Of a DNA stretch of 8,444 nucleotides, positions 1-5,994 are shown piece after piece. Origin of the DNA: Thermoleophilia bacterium (lineage in GTDB: Bacteria; Actinomycetota; Thermoleophilia; Gaiellales; Gaiellaceae); NCBI GenBank assembly GCA_013362295.1, contig JABFWJ010000039.1:1-8444 (forward strand), in the 5' to 3' direction. The number at the start of each line of letters is the position of its first letter. The first letter of the stretch is position 1. Below the pieces are notes generated by a model. That model worked only from the letters and a program-made list of their open reading frames with translations, did not search any database and had not been told where the DNA came from. The position numbers and the translations under genes were made by a program.

Positions 1-647
1 ACGGCGTGTGCCCACGCTTCGGGCGGAGTGGGCGCGATGAAGTCCGAGAGCACGAACACGAAGCTGCCGAGCGGGATGGAACTTCGTATCGTCGAGAGGA
101 ATGCCAGCGCGCGCTCGAGGTTGTCCTCGGGTGCGTCGAAGTCGCACTGCAGGTAGTCGTCGAGCCGCTCGCCGAGGGTCGACCCCCACACGTTGGCCTG
201 TGCGCGCGGCGGCTCCCAGAACGGCGCCCCTGCGTCGGTCTCGCCGGGATGGGTCCCGTAGTCGAGGTACGCGACGAGCGCGCGCTGGTTGAGCGCGCTC
301 GCGATCAGCACACGGGCCGCGGCGCGCACGGCTGACGCCTTGTGCAACCACGGCAGATCGGGCGGGTGGAGGGCCATCTCGGGTCGGCGGTCGACCACGA
401 TCACGACCGCCGGCGTCTCGTCGGCGAAGCGCTCGCGCACGATGAACTCGTCGCTCTGCCGTGCCGACGAGAGGCGCGCCGATGACTTCCAGTCGATCGT
501 GCGGAAGTGGTCGCCCGGGCGGTACGGCCGTGAGCTCGCGATGTCGGCGCGGCCGCCTCGGCGGACGCTCGTCGACCCGCCTTGCGCCGTGCCGAGCAGG
601 CGGCGCCGCGGATACAGCGGGATCACGTCGGTCGACGCCGCGACCAC
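1..647 (-). CDS. DUF58 family protein, MxaS-like (copy 1, 3' end beyond window)
   Basis: The first 215 codons of a DUF58 protein; the rest lies beyond the left edge. DUF58 proteins (MxaS in methylotrophs, also found with BatA/BatB) are partners of MoxR ATPases, with a von Willebrand A-like fold. The family signature is clear: PRRR near residue 13, RPYRPGD then IDWKSSARL at 41-59, DEFIVRE at 66-72, and a strand ending FVFVLSDF at 196-203. The expected MIDAS start reads DRRPEM at 86-91, so the DxSxS serines are absent. The start is a GTG one base after the TGA of the upstream moxR, suggesting translational coupling; no ATG lies nearby. Residues 125-190 contain a stretch of about 50 residues missing from the plus-strand paralogue. 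Family assignment is firm; the role in metal insertion is inferred from the neighbours. Confidence 0.88.
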   Translation of the reverse strand, partial: MVAASTDVIPLYPRRRLLGTAQGGSTSVRRGGRADIASSRPYRPGDHFRTIDWKSSARLSSARQSDEFIVRERFADETPAVVIVVDRRPEMALHPPDLPWLHKASAVRAAARVLIASALNQRALVAYLDYGTHPGETDAGAPFWEPPRAQANVWGSTLGERLDDYLQCDFDAPEDNLERALAFLSTIRSSIPLGSFVFVLSDFIAPTPPEAWAHA

Positions 648-648
648 G

Positions 649-1674
649 TCAGGAAGAGAAGCCGCTCAGAACCTTCAGCTCGCGCTCGTCGGAAGGCTCG
701 GGACGCTGGACGCGTGCGAAGACGAGCTCGCGGAACTGCAGCAGCGCGCCCTCCCGCCCGTGCAGCCGGTTCTCGGCGACGAACGTCGGCGTGAAGACGA
801 CGCGGTGGCCGATCACCGGCAGGAAGAGCGTCTCCACGTCGTCCGGCGTCACGTAGTCGCGGCCCTGCAGCAGCGCCCAGGCACGTGCGGTGCGCTCGAG
901 CGCGAGGCTCGCGCGGACCGACGCACCGAGGGCGATCGGTTCGAGATCGCGCGTCGCGGCGACGAGCTCGACGATCCAGCGCAGGACGAGCTCGTCGGTG
1001 TAGACGTCTTCGACGGCGTGCTCGAGCGCGCGCACGTCGTCGAGCGAGACGACGGACCGCAGATCCTCGAGCGGATGGTGCGCACGTTGCTCGCGCACGA
1101 TCCCGATCTCCTCGTCGACGCTCGGATAGCCGAGCTCCGTCTTGAGGAAGAACCGGTCGAGCTGTGCCTCGGGGAGGGGGAACGTCCCCTCCTGCTCGAT
1201 CGGGTTCTCGGTCGCGAGCACGAGGAACGGGTCGGGCAGCGCACGGGTGACGCCGTCGACGGTCACCTGGCGCTCCGCCATCGCCTCGAGCAACGCCGAC
1301 TGCGTCTTCGGCATCGCGCGGTTGATCTCGTCGACGAGCAGGATGTTCGCGAACACCGGCCCGGGGCGGAACTCGAACTCGCGCGTCTGCTGGTTGTAGA
1401 CCGACAGCCCGGTCACGTCGGTCGGCTGCAAGTCGGGCGTGCACTGGACGCGCGACGGCGTCGCGTCGGCGATCGAGCCGGCGATCGCGCGGGCCAGCAC
1501 CGTCTTGGCGGTGCCGGGGACGTCCTCGAAGAGCACGTGCCCGCGGCAGATAAGGGCGGCGAGCACGAGCTGAATGCGCTCCCGCTTGCCGTGCACGACG
1601 GTCTCGACATTGGCGAGCAGACGGTCGGCCGTCTCCTTCGCGTGCACGAGCCGGTTCACGTTCGGTTCGGCCAT
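649..1674 (-). CDS. moxR: MoxR-family AAA+ ATPase (copy 1)
   Basis: A 341-residue MoxR ATPase, a normal length for the family. Visible parts are Walker A PGTAKT at 53-58, Walker B LLVDEINRA at 112-120 with acidic pair D115/E116, sensor-1 ATENP at 154-158, the EAQLDRF arginine region at 169-176, and a sensor-2-like GASVR ending at R254. MoxR proteins act as cytoplasmic chaperones with vWA/DUF58 partners; in methylotrophs MxaR is needed to assemble active methanol dehydrogenase. The ATG at 1674 was chosen because the upstream frame to 1782 overlaps the propeller gene in low-complexity sequence, and family homology starts just after it. This ATG lies one base past the stop of the propeller gene, with no clear Shine-Dalgarno, so reinitiation is likely. 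It is about 60-65% identical by eye to the MoxR at 5995-7011. Confidence 0.96.
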   Translation of the reverse strand: MAEPNVNRLVHAKETADRLLANVETVVHGKRERIQLVLAALICRGHVLFEDVPGTAKTVLARAIAGSIADATPSRVQCTPDLQPTDVTGLSVYNQQTREFEFRPGPVFANILLVDEINRAMPKTQSALLEAMAERQVTVDGVTRALPDPFLVLATENPIEQEGTFPLPEAQLDRFFLKTELGYPSVDEEIGIVREQRAHHPLEDLRSVVSLDDVRALEHAVEDVYTDELVLRWIVELVAATRDLEPIALGASVRASLALERTARAWALLQGRDYVTPDDVETLFLPVIGHRVVFTPTFVAENRLHGREGALLQFRELVFARVQRPEPSDERELKVLSGFSS

Positions 1675-1675
1675 A

Positions 1676-3109
1676 TCAGGGACGGTACCCGGGGAGGCTG
1701 TACGCGGAGAGCTCGGGCACCCCGCGGCCGCCGGCGGCCCTCGGCGCGCCGGCTCCGACGAGCAGGAGCCCGCCCGCGACACTCGGGCAGCCGTTGATCC
1801 CCGCGCGCGTCCTCACGTGCCACAGGGTGCGCCCGTCTGCAGTCCCGAACGCGACGACATCGCCGTCGAGCGTCGGTGCGAACACGACGTCACCGGCGAC
1901 GGTCGCGCAGCCCGTGGCCGGCGACCCGAGCCGGCGCGACCACAAGCGTCGGCCGTCGTTCGCGGCGAGCGCGACGAGCAGTCCGTCGCCCGGCGCGAGG
2001 TCGGCCGGACGCACCGCGTCGTCGGAGCGCTCGCGCATGCAGCGCTCGACGACGGGGACGAACAGGCGGCCGCCCGCATACGCCATCGGTGTCAGGACCC
2101 CGCCCCACAGTCCCGGACAGACCGTCGTCGGACGGTGCGGCAGCGGGCCGAGGTCGTGCAGGTGTGTCCCGACGGCGCGCGACCAGAGGCGACGTCCGGT
2201 GACGCGGTTCCACGCGACGACGCGACCCGCCTTGCCCGCGCCGAAGACGACGTGACCGGCGACGATCGGCGATGCCTCGAGGTCGTAGTCGCGCACGTCG
2301 TGCTTCGTCACCTGGTCGAACCACAACAGCTTGCCGCTCGCCGCCGTCAGCGTCACGAGCGCGTCCGTGTACGGCGCCGGTCCCGGGAACATGCCGCCGT
2401 TCGGCCGCACGGGTGAGCCGCCCCAGGGGCCGGGATTCGAGATGCCCGCGTAGAGGCGTCCGTCGGGCGCGAGCGAGGGCGGGTACCACGCGCCGCCGCC
2501 GCCGGCGGACGGGAACGGCCACGGATCGCGGATCGTGTCGAAGCGCCAGCGGATCCGACCCGTGCGCTGGTCGAGGGCGTACAGAGCGCCGCGGCCGCCC
2601 GGCGCGAACCCGATCGTCGAGGAGAAGACGAGCCCGCGCGCGGCGAGCGGTGCGATATCGACGAACTGCTCGTGCCTGTTCACGAGCCGCCGCGCCCACA
2701 GCCGCCGGCCCGTGCGCCGCTCGAGTGCGAAGACGCTCGTGTCGGTTGCGCCGAAGACCCGCGCGCCGGCGAGCGCGAGCCCGTTCGGTCCGTCGTTCGG
2801 GGCCCGCGTGAGGAAGCTCCAGCGCCGCCGCCCCGTGTCCGCGTCGAGCGCGTACACAGAGGAGCTGAGATCCTGCACGTAGACCACTCCTCCGGCGACG
2901 AGCGGTGTCGAGGCGAACGAGCCGAAGGTCGAGCCGCGCGTCAGCGGGAAGCGCCAACGGAGTCGCAGGCTCGCGACCGTTCGCGACGTGATCGGGGAGG
3001 CGACGGCGCGCGTCCCGCGGAGGTTCGCGTTGGGCTGAGACCACTCCGTGTGCGCGCCGACGAGCGTTGCCGCCGCCGACGCGAAAACCCCTGCGGTTCG
3101 GAGCGTCAC
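1676..3109 (-). CDS. Compact PQQ-type beta-propeller protein, dehydrogenase-like, probably exported
   Basis: A 477-residue propeller of the PQQ-dependent dehydrogenase superfamily. The N-terminus has a hydrophobic segment (2-19) consistent with an export signal, then the family opening with N27 and PITSRTVASLRLRW. Tryptophan-docking blade repeats of the TGRxxW type occur at 92-97, 133-138, 183-188, 304-309, 385-390 and 425-430. The GGAWYP segment (205-210) and SNPGPW (224-229) match the active-site wall, and HDVRDYD at 270-276 matches the catalytic Asp region. The place of the metal-ligand Glu appears to be A169. It is about 130 residues shorter than typical methanol dehydrogenases. The GTG start shares one base with the stop of the upstream cupredoxin (TAGTG), so translation is probably coupled. 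It could be a small dehydrogenase on another substrate or a non-catalytic propeller; the sequence alone does not decide. Confidence 0.88.
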   Translation of the reverse strand: MTLRTAGVFASAAATLVGAHTEWSQPNANLRGTRAVASPITSRTVASLRLRWRFPLTRGSTFGSFASTPLVAGGVVYVQDLSSSVYALDADTGRRRWSFLTRAPNDGPNGLALAGARVFGATDTSVFALERRTGRRLWARRLVNRHEQFVDIAPLAARGLVFSSTIGFAPGGRGALYALDQRTGRIRWRFDTIRDPWPFPSAGGGGAWYPPSLAPDGRLYAGISNPGPWGGSPVRPNGGMFPGPAPYTDALVTLTAASGKLLWFDQVTKHDVRDYDLEASPIVAGHVVFGAGKAGRVVAWNRVTGRRLWSRAVGTHLHDLGPLPHRPTTVCPGLWGGVLTPMAYAGGRLFVPVVERCMRERSDDAVRPADLAPGDGLLVALAANDGRRLWSRRLGSPATGCATVAGDVVFAPTLDGDVVAFGTADGRTLWHVRTRAGINGCPSVAGGLLLVGAGAPRAAGGRGVPELSAYSLPGYRP

Positions 3110-3459
3110 TAAGTGACGGTGAAGTACCCGCGGGTCTTGTTGTCGACCTTGTAGGCGAACTGGCCGCGAACGTCCAGGTACGAGCCCAGCTTGGCCTTGT
3201 TCCCGGGCGCGATCCGCTTCGTCTTGAGGCCGCCCACGTCGAAGACGTGCGCCTGCTTGCCCTTGTTGACGATCACGAAATGGGCGAGCCAGCCGCGCTT
3301 GGCGACAGTCCGGCTCAGCGTCACGCCGTGGTCTGTGATCACCACGTCGATGCGGAAGTTGAAGCCCGGCGACGTCGTGTTGCCCCGTGCATGGGAGGAG
3401 GGAGCGGCGACCGCGACGGCTGCGGCGAGGACGGCGACGAGGGCGAACACGAGCTTCAC
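3109..3459 (-). CDS. Secreted cupredoxin-like protein lacking the type-1 copper ligands
   Basis: A 116-residue protein with a signal peptide (MKLV then a hydrophobic run to about residue 19) and a plastocyanin-like domain. The core strand VNKGKQAHVFDV (64-75) lines up with VNKGAALHNFDI of the plus-arm cupredoxin and keeps the first His (H71). The C-terminal loop that should hold Cys-x4-His-x4-Met is replaced by a Cys-free stretch ending GYFTVT, so no type-1 copper centre can form as in the paralogue. The GTG start at 3459 is fixed by a strong AAGGAGG six bases upstream. It is the first gene of the minus arm and overlaps the propeller gene by one base. The cupredoxin fold is well supported by the paralogue; function is unknown, perhaps a structural partner of the propeller. 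Confidence 0.85.
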   Translation of the reverse strand: MKLVFALVAVLAAAVAVAAPSSHARGNTTSPGFNFRIDVVITDHGVTLSRTVAKRGWLAHFVIVNKGKQAHVFDVGGLKTKRIAPGNKAKLGSYLDVRGQFAYKVDNKTRGYFTVT

Positions 3460-3465
3460 GGGCTT

Positions 3466-3472
3466 CCTCCTT
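3466..3472 (-). promoter_or_regulatory. Shine-Dalgarno for the minus-arm cupredoxin
   Basis: AAGGAGG read on the minus strand, six bases before the GTG at 3459. It decides the GTG start, as the same frame stays open far upstream. It is the only strong ribosome site found in the minus arm, so the following three genes probably depend on coupling to this one. Confidence 0.85.
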
Positions 3473-3586
3473 GGAACGCGAATGCACCGCGTACGGTAGC
3501 GCACGAGGTGACCGTTAACGTAAACTCCCGACTGCTTCGGCAGCGCCCCAGGCTTCCGAACGAACCCCCAACTCACGTCTTTCTCC

Positions 3587-3594
3587 AGGAGGTG
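3587..3594 (+). promoter_or_regulatory. Shine-Dalgarno for the PQQ dehydrogenase
   Basis: AGGAGGTG ending three bases before the ATG at 3598 (AGGAGG core five bases away). It settles the start at 3598 and excludes the much longer upstream open frame, which would run through the divergent gap and the antisense of the cupredoxin gene. Confidence 0.88.
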
Positions 3595-3597
3595 GAG

Positions 3598-5430
3598 ATG
3601 AAGGGCATTCCCGCCCTCTTCGCGCTCGTACTTGGCGCTGCGGTTCTGGCGGTGGTTGCTTTGAAGGCGTCGGCGTCGTCGCACGACATCACGCCGATCC
3701 CGGCGTTCTCGGCGGCGCAGCTCACGTCCGAGCCGGGCAACGACTGGCTGACGGCACGCGGTGACATCTACAACCGGCAGTACTCGTCGCTGAACTCGAT
3801 CACGAAGTCGAACGTGGCGCAGTTGAAGATCGCCTGGCACACCCGTGTCGCGATCCCGACCAAGGGCAAGCCGAACTTCACCGGCCTCTCGGCCGAGGCC
3901 GAGCCCGTGGTCTACAACGGCACGATGTACATGCCGGACGCCAAGGGCAACGTCTTCGCGTTCGACGCGGTCACGGGCGAGCGGCTGTGGTTCTACAAGC
4001 CGAAGTTCCCGAAGGGCTTCTCGGCCGCCCTGCCGACGAGCCGCGGTGTGGTGATCGGGGACGGCAAGGTGTTCATGGCGCAGACCGACGGCTCGATCGT
4101 CGGGCTCGATCAGAGCACGGGCCGCGTCGCGTGGCGGACGAAGATCGGAAACTTCAAGCTGGGTTACTTCTTCACGAGCCCGCCCACGTACGTCAACGGC
4201 ACGCTCGTCATCGGGACGTCGGGTGGTGACTTCGGCGCACGCTGCAAGGTCGTCGCGCTCGACGCGAAGACCGGCAAGGTGAACTGGACCTTCTTCGTCA
4301 TCCCGATCGGCAAGGAGATCGGGGCGAACAGCTGGCCCAAGAAGCGCGCCTTCCTCGGCGGCGGGGCCGTCTGGGCACCGCTGGCCGTCGACCCCGCGCT
4401 GAACCTCGTGTACGTCGGCGTCGGCAATCCGATCCCGTACAACGGCAACGTTCGCGGGAAGGGCCAGGAGTTCTTCACCGAGTCCGTGCTCGCGCTGCAT
4501 CTCGACACGGGCAAGTACGCGTGGCACTTCCAGGAGGTGCATCACGACATCTGGGACTACGACGCGGCCGCGAACCCGCTGATCCTCTTCGACCTCAACA
4601 TGAAGGGGACCCTCCGGCATGCCGTCGCGAGCATCGGCAAGACCGGCTGGGTCTACATCCTCGACCGGGCGACCGGCAAGCCGATCCTCGGGATCAACGA
4701 GCGGAAGGTCCCGCAGAGTGCTGCGCAGCACACGTGGCCAACCCAACCTGTCCCGGTCGGCGACACGTTCGCGTCGCAGTGCCCGAACCGGAAGCAGTGG
4801 GCGAAGTGGAAGCCGCCGGACGGCAAGAAGCTGACGATGGGCTGCATCTTCACGCCGTACACGACGTCGCACTACACCGTCTTCGCGCCGACGGCGCTCG
4901 GCGGCGCAGACTGGCCGCCCTCGAGCTACAGCTCGAAGACCGGGTTCCTCTACATCTGCTCGAAGGACAGCGCGGGCGCGTGGAAGGCTCTGCCGAAGAA
5001 GCAGGCAGGGAAGCTGAAGCCGCTCGGCAACTTCTTCCAGATCGAAGGCCTCTTCCAGCCGCCGGGCAGCCCCGGCAAGCTCGGCGTCGGCAAGGTCGTG
5101 GCGATGAACATGCGCGACAACCGGCGCGTCTGGTCGGCCGCGTTCTCGCCCGGCGACATCTGCTACAGCGGCATCCTGTCGACCGGAGGCGGCCTCGTGT
5201 TCGTCGGCCGCAACGACCGGCGGTTCCAGGCCTACGACGACACGACCGGCAAGCTGCTCTGGTCGTCGCCGAAGCTCCTCGCGAGCATCGCGGCGCCGCC
5301 GATGAGCTACACGGCCAACGGCAAGCAGTACGTCGCGGTCTACGCCGGGGGCAACGGCATCGCCAGCGGCTTCGGCACCTCGAAGGTGAAGTACGGGTCC
5401 GATATCTACGTCTTCGCGCTTCCGTCTTAG
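3598..5430 (+). CDS. PQQ-dependent alcohol/methanol dehydrogenase-like quinoprotein, periplasmic
   Basis: A 610-residue quinoprotein, the usual length for MxaF/XoxF-type enzymes. A signal peptide covers 1-26 (AxA site ASA at 24-26). The family opening DWLTARGDIYNRQYSSLN is at 49-66. Active-site features by homology to methanol dehydrogenase are SGGDFGAR at 208-215, where the metal-ligand Glu is replaced by D211; GNPIPYN at 277-283 with ligand Asn (N278 or adjacent); and HHDIWDYD at 315-322 with catalytic Asp D320 and a second Asp D322. The C-terminal blade GGLVFVG to QYVAVYAGG (531-585) is typical. No CxxCH haem site exists, so this is not a quinohaemoprotein, and the vicinal Cys-Cys pair of methanol dehydrogenase is absent. 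The D-Y-D pattern resembles lanthanide-dependent XoxF enzymes but is not unique to them. The substrate (methanol, other alcohols or aldehydes) cannot be told from sequence alone. Confidence 0.93.
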   Translation: MKGIPALFALVLGAAVLAVVALKASASSHDITPIPAFSAAQLTSEPGNDWLTARGDIYNRQYSSLNSITKSNVAQLKIAWHTRVAIPTKGKPNFTGLSAEAEPVVYNGTMYMPDAKGNVFAFDAVTGERLWFYKPKFPKGFSAALPTSRGVVIGDGKVFMAQTDGSIVGLDQSTGRVAWRTKIGNFKLGYFFTSPPTYVNGTLVIGTSGGDFGARCKVVALDAKTGKVNWTFFVIPIGKEIGANSWPKKRAFLGGGAVWAPLAVDPALNLVYVGVGNPIPYNGNVRGKGQEFFTESVLALHLDTGKYAWHFQEVHHDIWDYDAAANPLILFDLNMKGTLRHAVASIGKTGWVYILDRATGKPILGINERKVPQSAAQHTWPTQPVPVGDTFASQCPNRKQWAKWKPPDGKKLTMGCIFTPYTTSHYTVFAPTALGGADWPPSSYSSKTGFLYICSKDSAGAWKALPKKQAGKLKPLGNFFQIEGLFQPPGSPGKLGVGKVVAMNMRDNRRVWSAAFSPGDICYSGILSTGGGLVFVGRNDRRFQAYDDTTGKLLWSSPKLLASIAAPPMSYTANGKQYVAVYAGGNGIASGFGTSKVKYGSDIYVFALPS

Positions 5431-5451
5431 GACGGCGAACGGGGGGCACAA

Positions 5452-5480
5452 CGAGGGGGCCGGCGCGGCCGGCCCCCTCG
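5452..5480 (+). terminator. Strong GC hairpin after the dehydrogenase gene
   Basis: A perfect 13-bp stem (5452-5464 with 5468-5480) and a GCG loop, 21 bases after the dehydrogenase stop. There is no U-tract behind it, so it may be a partial terminator or an mRNA-stabilising 3' end. It would let the dehydrogenase be made in excess of the downstream cupredoxin and MoxR genes. The hairpin is certain; its action as a terminator is inferred. Confidence 0.7.
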
Positions 5481-5516
5481 GCCTGCTAGCGTCCAAATCG
5501 AACGTCTACGTCAAGT

Positions 5517-5522
5517 TAGAAT
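5517..5522 (+). promoter_or_regulatory. Possible -10 box upstream of the copper cupredoxin
   Basis: TAGAAT matches the TATAAT consensus at five of six positions and lies in a short AT-richer stretch between the hairpin and the Shine-Dalgarno. No good -35 is visible 16-18 bases upstream. If used, the start point would fall almost at the ribosome site, giving a very short leader. It is a weak candidate and is given only because the hairpin upstream suggests a separate transcript. Confidence 0.25.
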
Positions 5523-5528
5523 CGTCCC

Positions 5529-5534
5529 GGAGGG
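5529..5534 (+). promoter_or_regulatory. Shine-Dalgarno for the copper cupredoxin
   Basis: GGAGGG nine bases before the ATG at 5544, supporting that start, which also begins a clean signal peptide. Confidence 0.75.
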
Positions 5535-5543
5535 TCACACGTC

Positions 5544-5903
5544 ATGAAGCTTTCCATCGCCGTTTTGGTCGCAGTGGCCCTGATCGCAGTCGGCCTCTTC
5601 GCGACCGTCGGGTCCGCGTCGACGCAGGCGACCGTGGTCACGGTGACGATGACCGACTTCCACTTCAAGCTTTCGAAGACCACGGGGTTCAAGCGCGGCG
5701 TCGCCTACACCTTCAAGGTGGTCAACAAGGGTGCCGCGCTCCACAACTTCGACATTCAGACCGTCAAGAAGTCGAAGATCATCGCGCACGGCAAGACCAC
5801 GAGCATCACGGTCACGTTCAAGCAGGCGAAGAAGTACCCGTACGTCTGCGACGTCCCGCGTCACGCCGAGCTCGGCATGGCCGGTTTCATCAAGGTCTCC
5901 TAG
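5544..5903 (+). CDS. Secreted cupredoxin with intact type-1 copper site
   Basis: A 119-residue small blue-copper-type protein. Residues 1-25 form a signal peptide (hydrophobic 4-20, likely cut after A25). The mature domain holds the four expected ligands: H67 in the ALHNF strand, then C102, H107 and M112 in the C-terminal loop (Cys-x4-His-x4-Met). Such proteins carry single electrons in the periplasm, as azurin and plastocyanin do. Placed directly after a PQQ dehydrogenase and with no cytochrome c in the window, it is a good candidate for the electron acceptor of that enzyme; this is inference. The downstream moxR follows after 91 bases. Confidence 0.92.
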   Translation: MKLSIAVLVAVALIAVGLFATVGSASTQATVVTVTMTDFHFKLSKTTGFKRGVAYTFKVVNKGAALHNFDIQTVKKSKIIAHGKTTSITVTFKQAKKYPYVCDVPRHAELGMAGFIKVS

Positions 5904-5910
5904 CACCAAC

Positions 5911-5952
5911 GGTGACGAGGGCAGACGAGCGGACGGTCACCAGGTCGTCCGC
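5911..5952 (+). other. Overlapping inverted repeats in the cupredoxin-moxR gap
   Basis: Two stems compete for the same bases. GGTGAC (5911-5916) can pair with GTCACC (5936-5941), while GCGGACG (5929-5935) can pair with CGTCCGC (5946-5952) with the first stem's right arm in its loop. Either could be a weak terminator or attenuator before moxR. Chance is possible in such GC-rich sequence. Confidence 0.35.
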
Positions 5953-5994
5953 CGTCGGCCCCGTGCCGAAGGAGCGCACATAGGATCGACAGAC

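Larger units (their letters stand above)
3460..3597. promoter_or_regulatory. Divergent promoter/operator region between the two arms
   Basis: The 138-base gap between two head-to-head transcription units, more AT-rich than its surroundings in the middle (3511-3527). It must hold the promoters of both arms. A perfect palindrome CGTTAACG lies at 3513-3520, followed by a TAAACT (3521-3526) that could be a plus-strand -10 box, though no convincing -35 precedes it. A smaller inverted pair ACCG/CGGT lies at 3486-3497. No promoter is certain; the region is inferred from gene layout, and the palindrome is a candidate operator shared by both arms. Confidence 0.6.

Noticed and set aside
1675..1782. Longer N-terminus for the minus MoxR
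   Set aside because: The extra 36 residues overlap the propeller gene and are Pro/Ser/Ala-rich; family homology starts after the ATG at 1674.
289..1797. Open plus-strand frame opposite the minus moxR and DUF58 genes
   Set aside because: The product is compositionally biased without motifs, whereas the minus strand shows complete Walker A, Walker B and sensor motifs.
3067..3597. Upstream extension of the PQQ dehydrogenase frame
   Set aside because: It runs antisense through the cupredoxin gene and the divergent gap; the signal peptide and the AGGAGG site fix the start at 3598.
1676..5430. Haem c sites in either propeller protein (quinohaemoprotein)
   Set aside because: No CxxCH motif is present in either protein.
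3460..5496. A long open frame antisense to the PQQ dehydrogenase, joined to the minus cupredoxin frame
   Set aside because: Its product is Arg/Asp/Val-rich low-complexity sequence with no recognisable motif, a by-product of GC-rich third positions in the real gene on the other strand. The cupredoxin start is set by the strong AAGGAGG.
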